Below, in pieces: positions 24,141 through 36,383 of a stretch of DNA of 64,000 bases. Origin of the DNA: Acholoe squamosa (lineage: Eukaryota > Annelida > Polychaeta > Phyllodocida > Polynoidae); the NCBI GenBank assembly GCA_949317995.1, contig OX439041.1, positions 46,113,269 through 46,177,268 on the forward strand, read 5' to 3'. Made by a program: the position numbers and the translations under genes. The notes beneath the pieces are model-generated. The model worked only from the letters and a program-made list of their open reading frames with translations. It was not told the DNA's origin and searched no databases. How positions within the stretch are numbered: the first letter of the stretch is position 1; each line of letters begins with the position of its first letter.

Positions 24141-25880
24141 GATGTTACCTCATGATAACTGACTACAAAGCATTGATGTATGATCATTGTCTCTATTGCC
24201 CTGGTTACCACCTTTATCCTTGAAAGGTGCCTTGACAGCAGCCTGTTTTAGGTTAATAATATAGGGAAATGGTCCTAGATTTCAAGGAATTTCAAGTAGC
24301 AGAATAATTGATTACATGTATCATATCTGGGTAAGATTGATATGACTCAGATTGCGGACTTTGCATCGCCGCTTTTTCTTTCTCTTCCAATATCTTGACT
24401 AACATTCGGTGCGAACCTGATTGTTCTGACATTAACATGTAATTGTGGATTTTGACCTCGATTCAAGGTTTACAAATTAAAATGACCATGATTATGAAGA
24501 CATGTTAAGCATTGGGCAGTTTTGCCATGGTCTCAAGAGTTGGTCTCAACCTATCTGAGTGCCAGAGATCCTTCCTCATGGTAACCGACATAGGGGAAAT
24601 ATTAATCAATGCAAAGTTTATAGTATGGTATTTCTGACGTCGCAATTCATTTTGTGGTCACACTTCTAGCATTTAAATATCTAAGGGGCTAGTAGAAACA
24701 TAATATGCAGAGAAGCTTAAATACTAAATACTAGTAGATTGAATCTATTTTCTAAAAAAAAATGACACAGTTGATATGGCCTGGCCTTGACACAGGGTGG
24801 AGGCTTTCTCATCTTGGCATGAGGACAACATGGTGGCCAATCCTTGAAATAAAGCTTGCTTGTTGTTGTACAATACTTACGCAGATCGTCGGAGGTCGAC
24901 CTCCTCAATGCAAGGCTTGAAATGAGTTAAATCTACTTGTCTCTATTAATATAAAAGCCCAATAAGTTTTACAAGATGGTGTCAGAACTGAAGATTTTCT
25001 TCATCCATTAATTTTGATTAATGCAGGATATATTTATCACACAATAAATGAAGTTGCTTATCTTTCTATGATATGGAATATACGTATCTGTTGTATTGAA
25101 AGGTCAAATCAGGGGATGGAGCTATGACACTGAGACATCTTCTATACATACCTATGTATACAAACAAATATGTGTAATTCTACTATATGTCATCTCCCTT
25201 TCCAGTTACTTCCACGATGCTTGGTAATTAGGGTGTGAAGAAGATTTACCCAGGACCTAAATGTACAACGCAATCTGCCTCCCAAACATGCCAACTGGAA
25301 CAGAATAATATATTGTATTCTAATACATGTGGCTTGTAATGGGCCAGGAAGGCATCTTGTATACAAAACCACAGTAGCTATAGGCACCCGTTATATTATA
25401 AGCAGAGGGGTTACCTCCATTTGAACGTTATTGGCATTTATATTAGTATGCAGGCCGATTCTTGGTCCTTTTAGAATGGCCCTGGTTCCCTACCTGAGTT
25501 ATTATTTACTTGAAATTTTAACTTTATAAAGGGACGAGGTGGTTGTTGTTTTTATGTTCTATATGATATATTTTTATGTACGTGAGGATGAATTTAGCTG
25601 CGCGTTATAGGATTGTCTTTTTAACTCTGTGTGCACCTTATATGCAAGGTAACTTTTCATTGAGTTGGTGCTAGACTTATAAAGTGGACATGATTTTCTC
25701 AAAATGTTCACACGGTCGGCCATTCGGTACAAACATGATAAAACAATCTCATACATTCTCTTAGATCTTATGATTTATGACCGGATATGCCCTGATCGTA
25801 ACAGGAAATTTTAATGATTTAATTTTCTCAGATTTGCAGAATGTGTATATAGACATCGTAAGAAGAAAGGTCGGTACTAG
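24141..25880. other. Gene-free stretch, nothing recognised
   Basis: Only short motif-less open frames occur. Confidence 0.4.
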
Positions 25881-26192
25881 AGGGTCTTGCCAAAAGATAA
25901 TGAGGAAGAACCGCTGTAATTATTTTCAGGAGGGTCTTGCCAAACGATGACGACGAAGAACCTCTGTAAATATTTTCAGAGAGTAGTGAGGAAAACATGC
26001 ATGGCCTAACTCGTTTTCATAGTATTTGCAACAGCAAAGAAATACAGAAAATACAGCAGAATGCATGGAAAACTCTTTTTGAGGTGTAAAAAAAAAAGTG
26101 CACATTTTATCCAAATGATTGTCAAAACAATCTTTTAGCAATACAAAATGGGCACATTTTCCTTATGGGTTTCTTTCTTGGCGAGACCCTCC
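25881..26192. mobile_element. GGGTCTTGCCAAA miniature element with duplicated left end
   Basis: The left end AGGGTCTTGCCAAA plus the following sequence up to ATTTTCAG occurs twice in tandem with a period of 50 (25881 and 25931). The right end CTTGGCGAGACCCTCC closes the inverted pair at about 26177-26192. The interior word GCATGGCCTAAC recurs in other copies. Confidence 0.72.
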
Positions 26193-26290
26193 CGAGAGAA
26201 TTTAAGTAAGGGAAATACATGGCCTACCTCGTTTTCATATTGTCAAATAACCCCTACCCAACACTCTTCAAATAGTTACAACCTTGCATG

Positions 26291-26446
26291 CACTCTCAGC
26301 CCCAATTGTAAATGGGATATAAAGACCACTGTACTGGGTACAGGGCAACCCACATCGGGGCATTGGATTTGTACTGACAGAAACTACTACTGTTTTCCAA
26401 AAATAGAAGCAATCTACTGTAAAAAGCTTGCCGCAGTCTAACAGTG
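26291..26446. mobile_element. 156-bp CACTCTCAGCC miniature element, copy 3
   Basis: It has the same length and ends as 19028-19183. TG flanks both ends as a likely 2-bp target duplication. Confidence 0.78.
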
Positions 26447-26695
26447 TGGAGTATTAAACTCGTTTTGTAATAATAATATCAATGGAGCATGGATGACCTA
26501 CAATGCTAACAAAAGTAACTGTAGTATAAATAATTTTACAGATGAGTTTAATGTGTTTCCAATACTTTTGGAAACATACTTGCACACTTTGAGAAGAATT
26601 TGTCCGTGCACGTTTAACTTATGTATTTTGATGAGAATACATTTGACAATCCGAAAACGTGCACGTGCACACACAGGTGCATGATAAATTCCCCT

Positions 26696-26951
26696 GGAGG
26701 GTCTTGCCAAAACGTAAACGAGCTCAGAATAGAGAAACGTGCAGAGAATTGTTTTGATAAAAGGTATCCTCGTCTTCCCATTTGATAAAACGTGCACATT
26801 ATCACCAGCAGACGTGTGCAATTCTCCATAGAGACACATTGCATATCCTTTGGAAAGACAATTAGAACGTGCATGCCATCATGCACGTTTGTATGTACAC
26901 GTTTTATGCTATAAAAGAGGCAATCTCGTTTTGTTTTTGGAAAGACCCTCC
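26696..26951. mobile_element. GGGTCTTGCCAAA miniature element
   Basis: GGAGGGTCTTGCCAAAACG at the left and its imperfect inverse ending GACCCTCC at the right. The interior repeatedly contains ACGTGCA palindromes. Confidence 0.72.
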
Positions 26952-27158
26952 TGTAGCAAGAATATAATTTATTGTACCAATACAGCTTTTATTTTGGCTC
27001 TTATTGGCTGGTGAATGTTTAATATTGGGCAGAATCCATTAGGCTGTCATGGGCTCTGGTTACACAGAGAGGGAGGGTTTCAGTCAGGCTCCAATAGGAG
27101 GAGGGGGTGGCTGACTTCCGATTTATTACACCACTTTGGGCTGAGAACTGTGTTACTA

Positions 27159-27329
27159 CACTCTCAGCCGCGATTATAAATGGGCTATAACTACACTTGT
27201 AAGTAGGCAGTAGCACCAGCAGTACCTACACCAAAATGCCCTTCTAGTATGGGGGTTTATCCCTACAGCTGCACTGTGTTGCAAAATAAAAAGTTTTCTA
27301 CTGTATATCTAAGTGGTGGGCGGACAGTG
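27159..27329. mobile_element. CACTCTCAGCC miniature element, copy 4
   Basis: It starts CACTCTCAGCCGCGATTATA and ends GGGCGGACAGTG; TA flanks both ends. Confidence 0.75.
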
Positions 27330-27343
27330 TATAATTGAAAATT

Positions 27344-27642
27344 AGGGTCTTGCCAAAAAGGAAATGAGAGGTAAAATATAAAATGTGCATTTTATTGTAT
27401 TGCCATAGTCATTCTTTTCAGCTCACTCAGTGAGTCTGCCGGAAGGTCTTGCTAAAAGATTATGAGGAAGAACCTCCGAAATTTTCTTGAGGCAGCACTG
27501 ATAGAAAAATGCATGGCCTAACATGTTTTCACATTGTTGCCACATAATTTACAACAGAATGCATTGAAAACACGTTTTGAGGTGAAGAAAAACATGCACG
27601 TTTTATTTTTGGTTCACGTTTCCTTTTTGGCAAGACCCTGCT
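27344..27642. mobile_element. GGGTCTTGCCAAA elements, overlapping remnants
   Basis: Left-type ends occur at 27344 and about 27441, and one right-type end (TTTTTGGCAAGACCCT) at about 27639. Interior GCATGGCCTAACATG matches the element at 25881-26192. Confidence 0.6.
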
Positions 27643-28707
27643 GGTGTCATATGAATATTAAAGCTTCATTCAAAATCAGTCATATCCACCAACACAAACA
27701 GACATATGACATGGGGTATAACCTGTGCATTCCTTTAATCCATTTAATGGAGCAGATATGCCGTGCATGGGCCCCCAGGTTCTATCTGGAAAAAAAAGTT
27801 CACAGGTTCTATCTCGTTATCCTTTGGCATGATTATTACGCTGTCTGCTGGGCCCAATCCATGATCAGTGTCTATGCTTGATCTGTGTGGACCGCGTGGG
27901 TCACACCATAATGTTTGCTACAAGGGCTGCTGGATGTCAATACCAACTTAGAGATGGTTACAATAGTCAAGGGAACAAACAAAAAGAAACGCTGCCAAGG
28001 TATTGGACACAAATGGCTAATTTTCTGCAAAAAGGCTGTCAAGTAAAGTTCTGGACACTGCTGGCCAAATTTCTGCTCCAAAATGATGCTGAGAGGATCT
28101 TTCACCTGGGATCTCCCTTTTTTAGTGTGATGCCAAAGAGTGTCTCTCAGTACCTACATTTATAATGTAGAGGGGTATAACGCTGCAGGGGTGCTGCATT
28201 TGGTTGGAGGTAGGGGAAATAGGACAGGTAAACAATACCACAGGAATCTGTAGATCATTCACGTTAGGTAGACAGGACCCTGGGAGAGGTATGCCATTCG
28301 TCTTCAGATCACTTGTTGATACTGTCATTACGACAAGCAGAGATAGGCACCCATGGATGAAAAGGATGGGAGTTGTTGGACCATGGCTACTGTCATTTTA
28401 TACTATGTGTTTGGTTACATAGGTAACTATCATCATAATTATACCTTTCTTCTTTCCACTCCTGTCTATGCAATCATCCCCTTCTTTCAGGATATGGAGT
28501 GTCATTGGTAGACCTTGATGGTCGTTGCACTTTCACAAGTCTATTAGTATCTAATGAGTGTATGAAGAATGAAACAATTGTAGATCTATATATGTATGTG
28601 GCCCTTTTCATTTACAATTCCGTTTGGGGGGGGGGGGCATTTCTTAATAATGCTAATTAGCATCATTGAGAATGGCCCGACAGATGTAGCTAAGACTAGT
28701 TAGGACC
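27643..28707. other. Gene-free stretch, nothing recognised
   Basis: Open frames of up to about 115 codons overlap on both strands near 27534-28165 but show no domain. Confidence 0.4.
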
Positions 28708-29461
28708 CCTGGAGGGTAATTCAAAAGATCCTGGGATCGCAACGACAGGGATCTTAGGAATTATTCTGCCTTATCCTATTAAGCAATCTTAAGATTAGAC
28801 TGCATTCACTTTTCCTAGCCAGCACTAAGATCGCATCTATCTTAGCCTCAGCCCTCCTACACTATTCCAAGAAGTACTGACTGGGCACAGGGGTAAGGGT
28901 CCCAAAATAAAGGAATAGCTGTGGAGTCACTCTTCTTCACAACAGTATTTATACCATCGTTCCCCGGCCCCATATGGGCTAACAAAAGAGCACAGGGTGC
29001 AGTTGATCCCATACAGTATTCAAGAGTTGTTCCCATGAATGTATGATTTATGCTTGCCTATTAGAAGCATTGTGGCCCCCCGCCCCCCCCCCCAGGACAA
29101 AGAGAGAGAAGGGAAGAATTACCTTACAGTGCACTTGACGCATGAGTAGCCCTAAGAGCCCTAAAGGACACTCAGCAAATGTCCTCCCTCCCCTCTATAT
29201 ATATGCAGCAGGCTATTCACTCTATCGATCAGGAGTGTTCCCTGTAAGTGCTCTTGTACTCAGGTTAAACCACTATGCAATTCTTTCACTAAGATCGCAG
29301 TGCTCTTAGCGCTGGAAAAGGAATAGTGAAGTTATCTCAGGACTTGCTTTTCCTGACAGGCCTGCAACCACTGCAGGGTAGATTGTCCAGGTCTTTTGAT
29401 ATGTGCCTACACTAAGATCGCAGGGGTAGAAATCCCAGGATCTTTTGAATTAACCTCCAGG
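28708..29461. mobile_element. 754-bp TIR element, CCTGGAGG ends
   Basis: CCTGGAGGGTAATTCAAAAG followed by ATCCTGGGAT at the left pairs with its inverse ending at 29461. Further inner pairing involves CTAAGATCGCA. It is non-coding. Confidence 0.75.
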
Positions 29462-29465
29462 TTTA

Positions 29466-29545
29466 GGGCACTCCCATATCGTAACAACCTGACCTCGATC
29501 GAAAGGGGATTCTTGGGTTGACAGGGTCAATCACTACTACTGCTG
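29466..29545. mobile_element. Fragment shared with the element at 18168-18413
   Basis: About 70 bases containing ATCGTAACAACCTGACC and GGTTGACAGGGTCAATCACT match the inner element at 18.2 kb with several substitutions. Confidence 0.55.
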
Positions 29546-29984
29546 GATGCTCTTATCAAAAGAATTGGAAACAAATCTCACTGTAGCTATTTGATCTTCC
29601 AATTCTCCCCATCCTGAGAATTGACTTATAATATACTTTGCATTTTATGTCGTACTTAAACTATCACATGCACCTATGCATCACTAATACAATCTAATAA
29701 TGTTCATCTGATCATCTAAATGCTAGCCCAGGGGTTTAGGTTTGAAATGAATATAGCTGATCATAGTTGAATGCAGTTATGTTATATGTTGTCATGATGC
29801 TCTTTGCTTCGTACTAAAACCGTCAGCATATGATTAAATGCATCGGCACTTCAATTCAGTAATATTCATCTGATTATCTGATAGCTAACATATTGGGGCG
29901 TCATGACTTAGACCATCTGATATAATGAAGTAATAATGCCTCTCTCTCAGCTATCACACTACCTTTTCAGCTACAACCATCACA

Positions 29985-30115
29985 GTAGTCAAGTTAGCTC
30001 AGTAGGAAGAACACTGGACTCCATATCCAAAGGTTGATGGTTCTAGATCTGGCAGGTCCTGACCATTTTCCAGGTGGACCCAAGCCTACAATGTCATGAG
30101 TATGACCAGCACGCT
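29985..30115 (+). mobile_element. tRNA-derived SINE-like head
   Basis: TAGCTCAGTAGG at 29996-30007 matches the RNA polymerase III box A consensus, and GGTTCTAGATC near 30039 resembles box B at tRNA-like spacing of about 31 bases. The surroundings do not fold as a sound tRNA, so a SINE or decayed tRNA pseudogene is more likely than a functional gene. Confidence 0.55.
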
Positions 30116-30117
30116 GC

Positions 30118-30374
30118 ATATTTTTAGCCCACTTTTGATGTACCCTTAACACATTATTTGTGATTGTAAAATCAACTCTAGTTGGGTGTTTGTAATAGTC
30201 AAATGATGTCATGGTATCCAGGGCAATATTAGATCTCCTCCAAGCACAGACAAGGAGGAGGGTGAATGCACATAAGTAAGTTACTAAGTTCTTGGTGAAT
30301 GGGATAGCAGCCAGAACAAGATCAAGCTGGTATATAGTGAGCGGGGCATTAGCCATGCTCTTGAATGACTTCAA
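30118..30374 (-). pseudogene. DIRS-type tyrosine recombinase fragment
   Basis: On the minus strand the frame contains APLTIYQLDLVLAAIP, then LCAFTLLLVCAWRRSNIAL (the helix with the first catalytic Arg region of DIRS recombinases), FDYYKHPTRVDFTITNN and the beta-hairpin Lys in QKWAKNMQ. This order matches the first half of the catalytic domain of DIRS-like recombinases. The His-x-x-Arg and Tyr motifs are missing; the frame runs into the SINE-like sequence. It may derive from the same family as the element at 38-40 kb. Confidence 0.62.
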
Positions 30375-31276
30375 ATGCTACTGAGGATATATTAGATTCA
30401 CCCGTTGACCAGACCATTGTGGACTTGGAAGACTGTACTACTTGTATAGAGCAGCAGTTGGCTGATATTAAGAATCTGTTGGAGGCGCAGGTTCTTATTT
30501 GAGGAACTACGACAGTGGCGAGCAGTTAGTTGAAAATGGAATGTACACATGGTAATGTTTGTCAACAGTCTTCCATTGACGCTGTGTCTAAGCGACGTGG
30601 GCATGGCCAACAGCGGTCACCTGACTACCGCGGGCTCCATAGCAACCAGAGGATGCGACGCCATGTTTGATCCAGCCAGATGAGTCGTTCCAAATCGACA
30701 TCTTACCATAGTGTTTCATCAAGCTCCTTGTCTTCTATTGATTCAACCACCTCTAGAGCAAGTTGTCAACATAGTTATAAGGATAGAGGTATGTTTGATC
30801 AGAAGAATTTTCTAAAAAAGGGCGAGAAACTCGATAGTATTGAGAAACTGTTACTCGTTAATGTAAGAATGATGAAGCAGCTTATTGAAGAGTGGGAGGA
30901 TGTGTTCGCTGTGGTAAAACATATAGAGGTGTTAGTGGAAAAGTCATCTATGAGGATATATACCCTCAAGGCCTTAGTGGCATATGACTCCTCTGTTAAG
31001 ACTAGCGCAAATTCTGATGGTGTGGAAGCATTCAGTGATGTTAGAAGTGAGGATATATTGAGGTATTTGTCTTATGATGGACCAGTACAGGCCCAGAAAT
31101 CAGGTGCAACCAAGCCAAAAAAATTCAAGTCGAAACAATCGACACGCACTAGTTATGCGTTCAATAGGGTGGAGGGTTGCAGGGAGAACCCATGTAGATA
31201 TCGTCACATTTGTGACGTGTGTGGTATGTCAAACCATGGTAAGGACAAATGCCAGAAGAATAAAAAAAATTAGGAT
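30368..31276 (+). pseudogene. Second Ngaro-like gag copy, degraded at its 5' side
   Basis: From about 30368 a frame with SPVDQTIVDLEDCTT and CIEQQLADIKNLLEAQ matches the gag N-terminal half at 15.2 kb, then frameshifts and a stop intervene. From 30680 to 31273 the C-terminal 197 codons are open: DSIEKLLLVNVRMMKQLIEE, then the zinc region ending HICDVCGMSNHGKDKC. The CCHC knuckle is intact, but the first Cys of the CCCH pattern is Ser. The pol part is absent: a TA microsatellite follows 60 bases after the UAG. It lies on the opposite strand from the adjoining recombinase fragment. Confidence 0.83.
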
Positions 31277-31332
31277 TGTTATTATCAATTAATATTATTA
31301 ATTATTACCGGTACACTCGATCAACACATTAA

Positions 31333-31334
<2 letters not shown>

Positions 31335-31401
<67 letters not shown>
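31335..31401. repeat. (TA)n microsatellite
   Basis: A TA run with one CATA interruption. It borders the truncated second gag copy, as TA runs also border the 10.8-15.6 kb element. Confidence 0.97.
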
Positions 31402-32134
31402 CCTGGGCTAGCCCACCTGGGCCCCATCTGGCAGCTCAGACATTTACCAGGTTAAACCGACGTCTGGGCTAGCCCAGAGGCCAAAAGGAAATTTATCTGG
31501 GCCATTGTGGACGTGCTGGCTGCAGTGCGTCTCCTTCTAGAGTGCCAGACCCCGGGTGCCATAGGCATATACATTCAGAGGAATGAAGAGCACAAAATGA
31601 AGTAATCATACGTCTCAGTAACTAATCCATAGGACAACTGGTACCATGATATGGCATTTATATCGTCAAAATATGTTGAGAAGTTTAAGGTAATGCTTAT
31701 ATACCTTAAGTATCATGATAGTATGTGACAGGAGAAACACATCTGATGGCTGAACACAAAGATACATAGACACGACCCAATTATCTTATGGAGTCATCTT
31801 GACTCTAGAAAAAAATGTCGTTGATGCCAATTCCAAGATAACGAGATTCCCATGCTATCAGACCGGGATGGTCAGATAAATACAAAACAAGGTGCCAGAA
31901 ATCCTCGTGAAGACAGGATCCACGATGAACTCCCATTCAATTTTCAAAGGAATATTTTTGTCTTCTGTAGATTTATTTGGGTAAGGTTATATGATTATAT
32001 TCATTAACATTTAATCCACCCTTGACCTCGTCCAATGTATACACATGTCAGTCATGGGGCGTCTCCCATGTAGTATTTAAGTAGAATAATTCCTTTTTAT
32101 CAATCACACCTCTATCATGGAGTTAAGAGTACTA
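31402..32134. other. Gene-free stretch, nothing recognised
   Basis: Two copies of the palindrome TGGGCTAGCCCA (31403-31415 and 31466-31478) are the only structure seen. Confidence 0.4.
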
Positions 32135-33482
32135 CACTGCAAAAATGGTGTTTAGATCCTAAACACAATTCTAAACATAATCTTGCAACGTTTTTGTAAT
32201 CACATTAATTTCCTACACATGTTTAGCCAAACAATGTGCGTAGCTCAAGTGTTTAGAAATCTAGGTGTTTAGGTTAAAACTTTGTGTTTAGATATCTATG
32301 AATTTTTGTGTTTAGATGTTATGAATTTTTGTGTTTAGATATCTAAATTCTTTGACAGAGAGGGTGTGCAAACATGTATACATTAAAATAAAAAGATGTG
32401 TTTTGTTTGTTTGTTTTGTTCATTTACTGGGGTGGGGGTATTTACATGTCAAAGTCTCCAAAGATGTCAGCCACACCTATTTAAGTGTGCATGTATGTAC
32501 ACATTGCATCAGAATGAGAGACTTGAGAAGGTACAATAGCTTGGCTTTTTTTTTTTTTTGTTTGAACCCCCCTAAGCACGAAGCGTTGAAGGGGACAGGT
32601 GTTTTAGTCGGAGTAGACCGTCACACCAAACAAAAAATAAAAAAACTTGTAGCAGGAGAAAAATAAAATGGAATTTGTTATACATTTTATTAAGGTGGTA
32701 ATAGGAGTTTTTCGAATTTGGGTAATTTGGAATAAGGCATCTATGTGGGACTTTAGCATGTAGCCGACATGGCAGGCCTTTGGTAACCCAGTTTGCAGCA
32801 CTGGGGTTTCTGGGAGATGGGCCTAAAGTCCGAGTTTTTCAGCCAATAATTTAGAAAGGCCACGCCCGTAGGCGTTGATGCCTTTGCCATTACTGTCCTG
32901 ACCCCAGAAGTCGTCACTCACTTTGTGAATGATTGGACAGCCCCTGGTAAGCAGCAGAGCTTCTTTGAATTGCTTACAGCTTGGCAGGAAGGAAATTGCT
33001 TTGTCTATTCCAGAATAACATGGAATAGGTGTCAGTCATTGAGCTTATTGATTATTTCATGCTAATGATGGTGGTGTAAGGTGAACCCAGTCAACTTTCT
33101 AAACCCAGTCAACTTTCTATTGCCCTTTCTGTTCTCATGACATTCAATGAATAGAAACTATAATAATCATGGGGTTTGGGTACATTTGTCACAAAAAGTG
33201 ATTATAATTGCGTAAAGATAGTCCATTCAAATGTAGTGCTGCTACCTGGTATGGATTCAACATCCAAGTATCTAATGATGATGTTAAAATCTAAACACCT
33301 ATTATTCAACTGTTTAAACTCTAAACATCTAAACATGTTTTGCAAAAATGTTTATGTAGTTAGAATAAAAGTGTTCATTTCCTAAATGTGTAGTTGATGA
33401 GACAGCTAACTGACCTATATGTTAGGTTTTAAACATGTTTAGACCTAAACATGTTTAAAATCTAAGCACAATTTTTGCAGTG
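32135..33482. mobile_element. TIR element, CACTGCAAAAATGG family, copy 3 (long)
   Basis: It has the same termini and flanking TA as copies 1 and 2, but is about 450-550 bases longer. The extra sequence around 32540-33000 is not found in the other copies and may be an insertion. The flanking interior blocks match copy 1. Confidence 0.8.
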
Positions 33483-33771
33483 TATGACTAGCGGTGTGGG
33501 AAGAGAGGGTGCGCTTTCTAGATGCCAACATGTTATGTTAAATTTGGAATTCCCTATCACTTTTAGGCTGTTGACCAACTTTGGAAGGATGTATACCAAG
33601 GGACTAGATAAACATGCATTTTTTCATTGCTATTTACAGACCCTTTGGCCCAGACCCACTGCGTGCCTGATACGACCAACATGTCAAGGTAATATCATAG
33701 CCCAGTTCTTCTGTAGTCATTTCTGTTTTTAGAGACCTAAGGTATTCACCCTCCACAATCATCATCGGTGA

Positions 33772-34012
33772 AGGTCGAATCCCAATGGCGATTTAAGGTT
33801 CAAATATCTCTGTGATTTTGTTCTTTGCGTTCTGGGGGCATTCCTGAGCTCCTAAATTGCAAGGATAGCTGCCTTTTAGACCTTAACTCACTGTTGGATT
33901 TGGTATAAGTTGAACAATCCTTGCGATCTATAGGGTCAGAAAGGCCCATATAATGCAAAGGACAAAATCGCAGAGATGTTTGAGCCCAACATCGCCATGT
34001 GGGATTCGACCG
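33772..34012. mobile_element. AGGTCGAATCCC miniature element
   Basis: Termini AGGTCGAATCCCAATGGCGA and the inverse, with the subterminal word ATCTCTGTGATTTTG and its partner. It is 241 bp, the short subtype. Confidence 0.8.
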
Positions 34013-34110
34013 TTATGCACAGGGGGAATAAGGCAAACAACCACCCACCCCTCCAAGTCCTCCATCACGAGAATATAATTAACACTATGTTTTACGCATT
34101 GCCTCGATAA

Positions 34111-34728
34111 TGGTCGAATCCCACATGACGAAAAATGCCTCAAATATCTCTGCGATTTTGTCATTTGTGTTTCATGGCCTTCCTAGTGTCCTAAATCAAA
34201 AGGGGTGTTAGATGAATTGTGCAATATCAAAGTCCCATTGCGGACTGTGCTAAGGTTTTATATCCTTGTGATTTTGGGATAGGAAACATCTCAGACACAA
34301 ATATACCTAGTAACCAGGACAATATATCGTAAATACTTTTCAATCAGGCACAACAGTATCCTTCTGTTCTATAGGTCGAATCCCACATGGCGATTTAGGG
34401 CTCAAATATCTCTGCGATTTTGTCCCTTGCGATTTTGGGGTCTTCCTGGGCCCCTAGATCGCAAGGATTGTTCAACTTATACCGAATCCAACATTGAATC
34501 AAGACCAATTAAGCAGTTATCCTTGCGATATATGGGCTTAGGAAAGCCCCAAGAGTGCAAGGGACAAAATCGCAGAGATATTTGAGCCCTAAATCGCCAT
34601 GTGGGATTCGACCTTATGTACCCTATTGCAGTCATATACCTAGCAAATTTGGAGTAGACCCCAAAATCACAAAGGTTTAAAAATTGCAGAGATATTTCAG
34701 GCATTGTTCGCCATGTGGGATTCGACCT
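34111..34728. mobile_element. AGGTCGAATCCC element (long subtype) with nested copy
   Basis: The outer element runs from TGGTCGAATCCCACATGACG to the inverse ending 34728 and is interrupted by the 34373-34614 element. Without the insert it is collinear with 49759-50130. Arms share ATATCTCTGCGATTTTG and AAAAATGCCTCA. Confidence 0.85.
34373..34614. mobile_element. AGGTCGAATCCC element (242 bp) nested in a relative
   Basis: Perfect termini AGGTCGAATCCCACATGGCG and inverse. TAT lies on both sides (34370-34372 and 34615-34617). The uninterrupted relative at 49.76-50.13 kb has a single TAT at this point, so TAT is the target duplication. It is nearly the same sequence and length as 36384-36625 and 48639-48880. 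Confidence 0.92.
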
Positions 34729-34888
34729 ATAGGCACCTCTGAAAAACTATATGTTTCAGGTTCGATTGCGGGACTCAACATGTTGTGGAGCAATTTCATC
34801 TGGTATTGACTAAGCCACGTACATGCTTGATGGAGGAGGAGAAGGAGATGTAGGAGAAGAACAAAAATGACCCAACTAGTTACCCTTA

Positions 34889-35236
34889 AGGTCGAATTCC
34901 ACATGGCGAAAAATGCCTCAAATATCTCTGCAATTTTGAATCTGTTGCATTTATGGCACCTTTCCCAAATTCGCAAGGGTTATAATCACAACAAGGTGTA
35001 TAGAACACAATCATTCTTTTGCGATTTTAAGCAAGAAAATATATAATTCACAGAGATATAAACATAATAGAGCAATTTATCCTAAAGAATACAGGAGAAA
35101 ACACAACAGTGCCCTTGTGTTCTATACACCCTGTTGTACTTATAACCCTTGCGACTTTGGGGAAGGTCCCATAAATGCAACAGATTCAAAATCACTGAGG
35201 TATTAGAGGCATTTTTCGCCATGTGGGATTCGACAT
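34889..35236. mobile_element. AGGTCGAATCCC element, long subtype
   Basis: The termini AGGTCGAATTCCACATGGCG and the inverse. Inner arms include AACACAAT.. and TGTGTTCTATACACCCTGTTG, words typical of the long subtype. Confidence 0.8.
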
Positions 35237-35608
35237 TATTCTAATATGTAGCTGAATGTTCCTGTGACCAAACTACAAGTGGTATTAAGTCGTACAGATA
35301 TTTGCTACGGCCTCATAATGGACAAGACATGTCGATTCACTCTAGTGATTATCATTCTTGAAATGGTTACAGAAATCTGAAGGAAGTCATACGGGCAAAG
35401 TATAGCTTCCTACTTTTTCTTTTTCTTACGGGCAGTCAAACCAGATTTTAGAGGGGTGGGGGTTGCATCCCAGGGTTGCAGATTGCAAGGGGCGTTAGGT
35501 GGAGAGGCAAGTTTTGAAATATTACATTATTATTGGTGTATTGTGGTTTATGAATTACACAATAGCCTCAGAGCTGTGCACTGAAAATGTCCTTCTATCG
35601 TACATTCC

Positions 35609-35850
35609 AGGTTGAATCCCACTTGGCGAAAAATGGCTGAAATATCTCTGCGATTTTGTCCCTTGCATTGTATGGCCCTTGTGGGGGCCATAACACGCAA
35701 GGATTGATCAACTAATACTGAATCCCACAGTGGTTAAGGGTCAACTTTGCAGTAGTCCTTGCGTTTTATGGCCTCAACAAGGGCCATAAAATGCAAGGGA
35801 CAAAATCGCAGAGATATTTCAGCCATTTTTCGCCATGTGGGATTCGACCT
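35609..35850. mobile_element. AGGTCGAATCCC element, 242 bp
   Basis: Termini AGGTTGAATCCCACTTGGCG and the inverse. Inner paired word TATGGCC near CTTGTGGGGGCC distinguishes a subtype also seen at 62214. Confidence 0.83.
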
Positions 35851-36383
35851 ATCCAGAAAACCCTTCTTCAAATCATACATTACCAGAAAACCCTTCTTCA
35901 ACCGTTATCTATTGGAAAAGACTGTAACGATAGTAGAGGAAAAAGGGGTGGGGACTAAAATTAAACATATTTTCTCCCTTTTCTTTTGGTTCAGATACTG
36001 GCTACAGTAATAGGAAATCTCGATTTTAGTAATGACTAAAATTGCCAATCACCTTGTCAAAGCACCTTTGGTTCGATTCCTATGAACGCAATGTACTTAT
36101 TAGGCTGGATGAGATGACACATTTGATATATGCCAGCCTTGAGATATACATCTACAGATGTATCTTCAGTCTCACACATGCTCAAGCTCACCATGAACTT
36201 CATGGCTTAGGTATATGCAAGGTTCCAAAAGAAGTGTGCAAAATAACTTTTTAAAGAAATTATATAGGAGGAAAACAAGGAAAAACTGACTCTACATAGT
36301 GGACCAATTCCAATTCTAAGTTTTCCATTTGTGAATTCTGCTGCCAATTCCGTTCAATAAAACAATTGTGTCTATTACGATTA

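Noticed and set aside
29996..30060. Functional tRNA gene
   Set aside because: Box A is good, but the acceptor and anticodon stems do not form convincingly; a SINE head or pseudogene is better supported.
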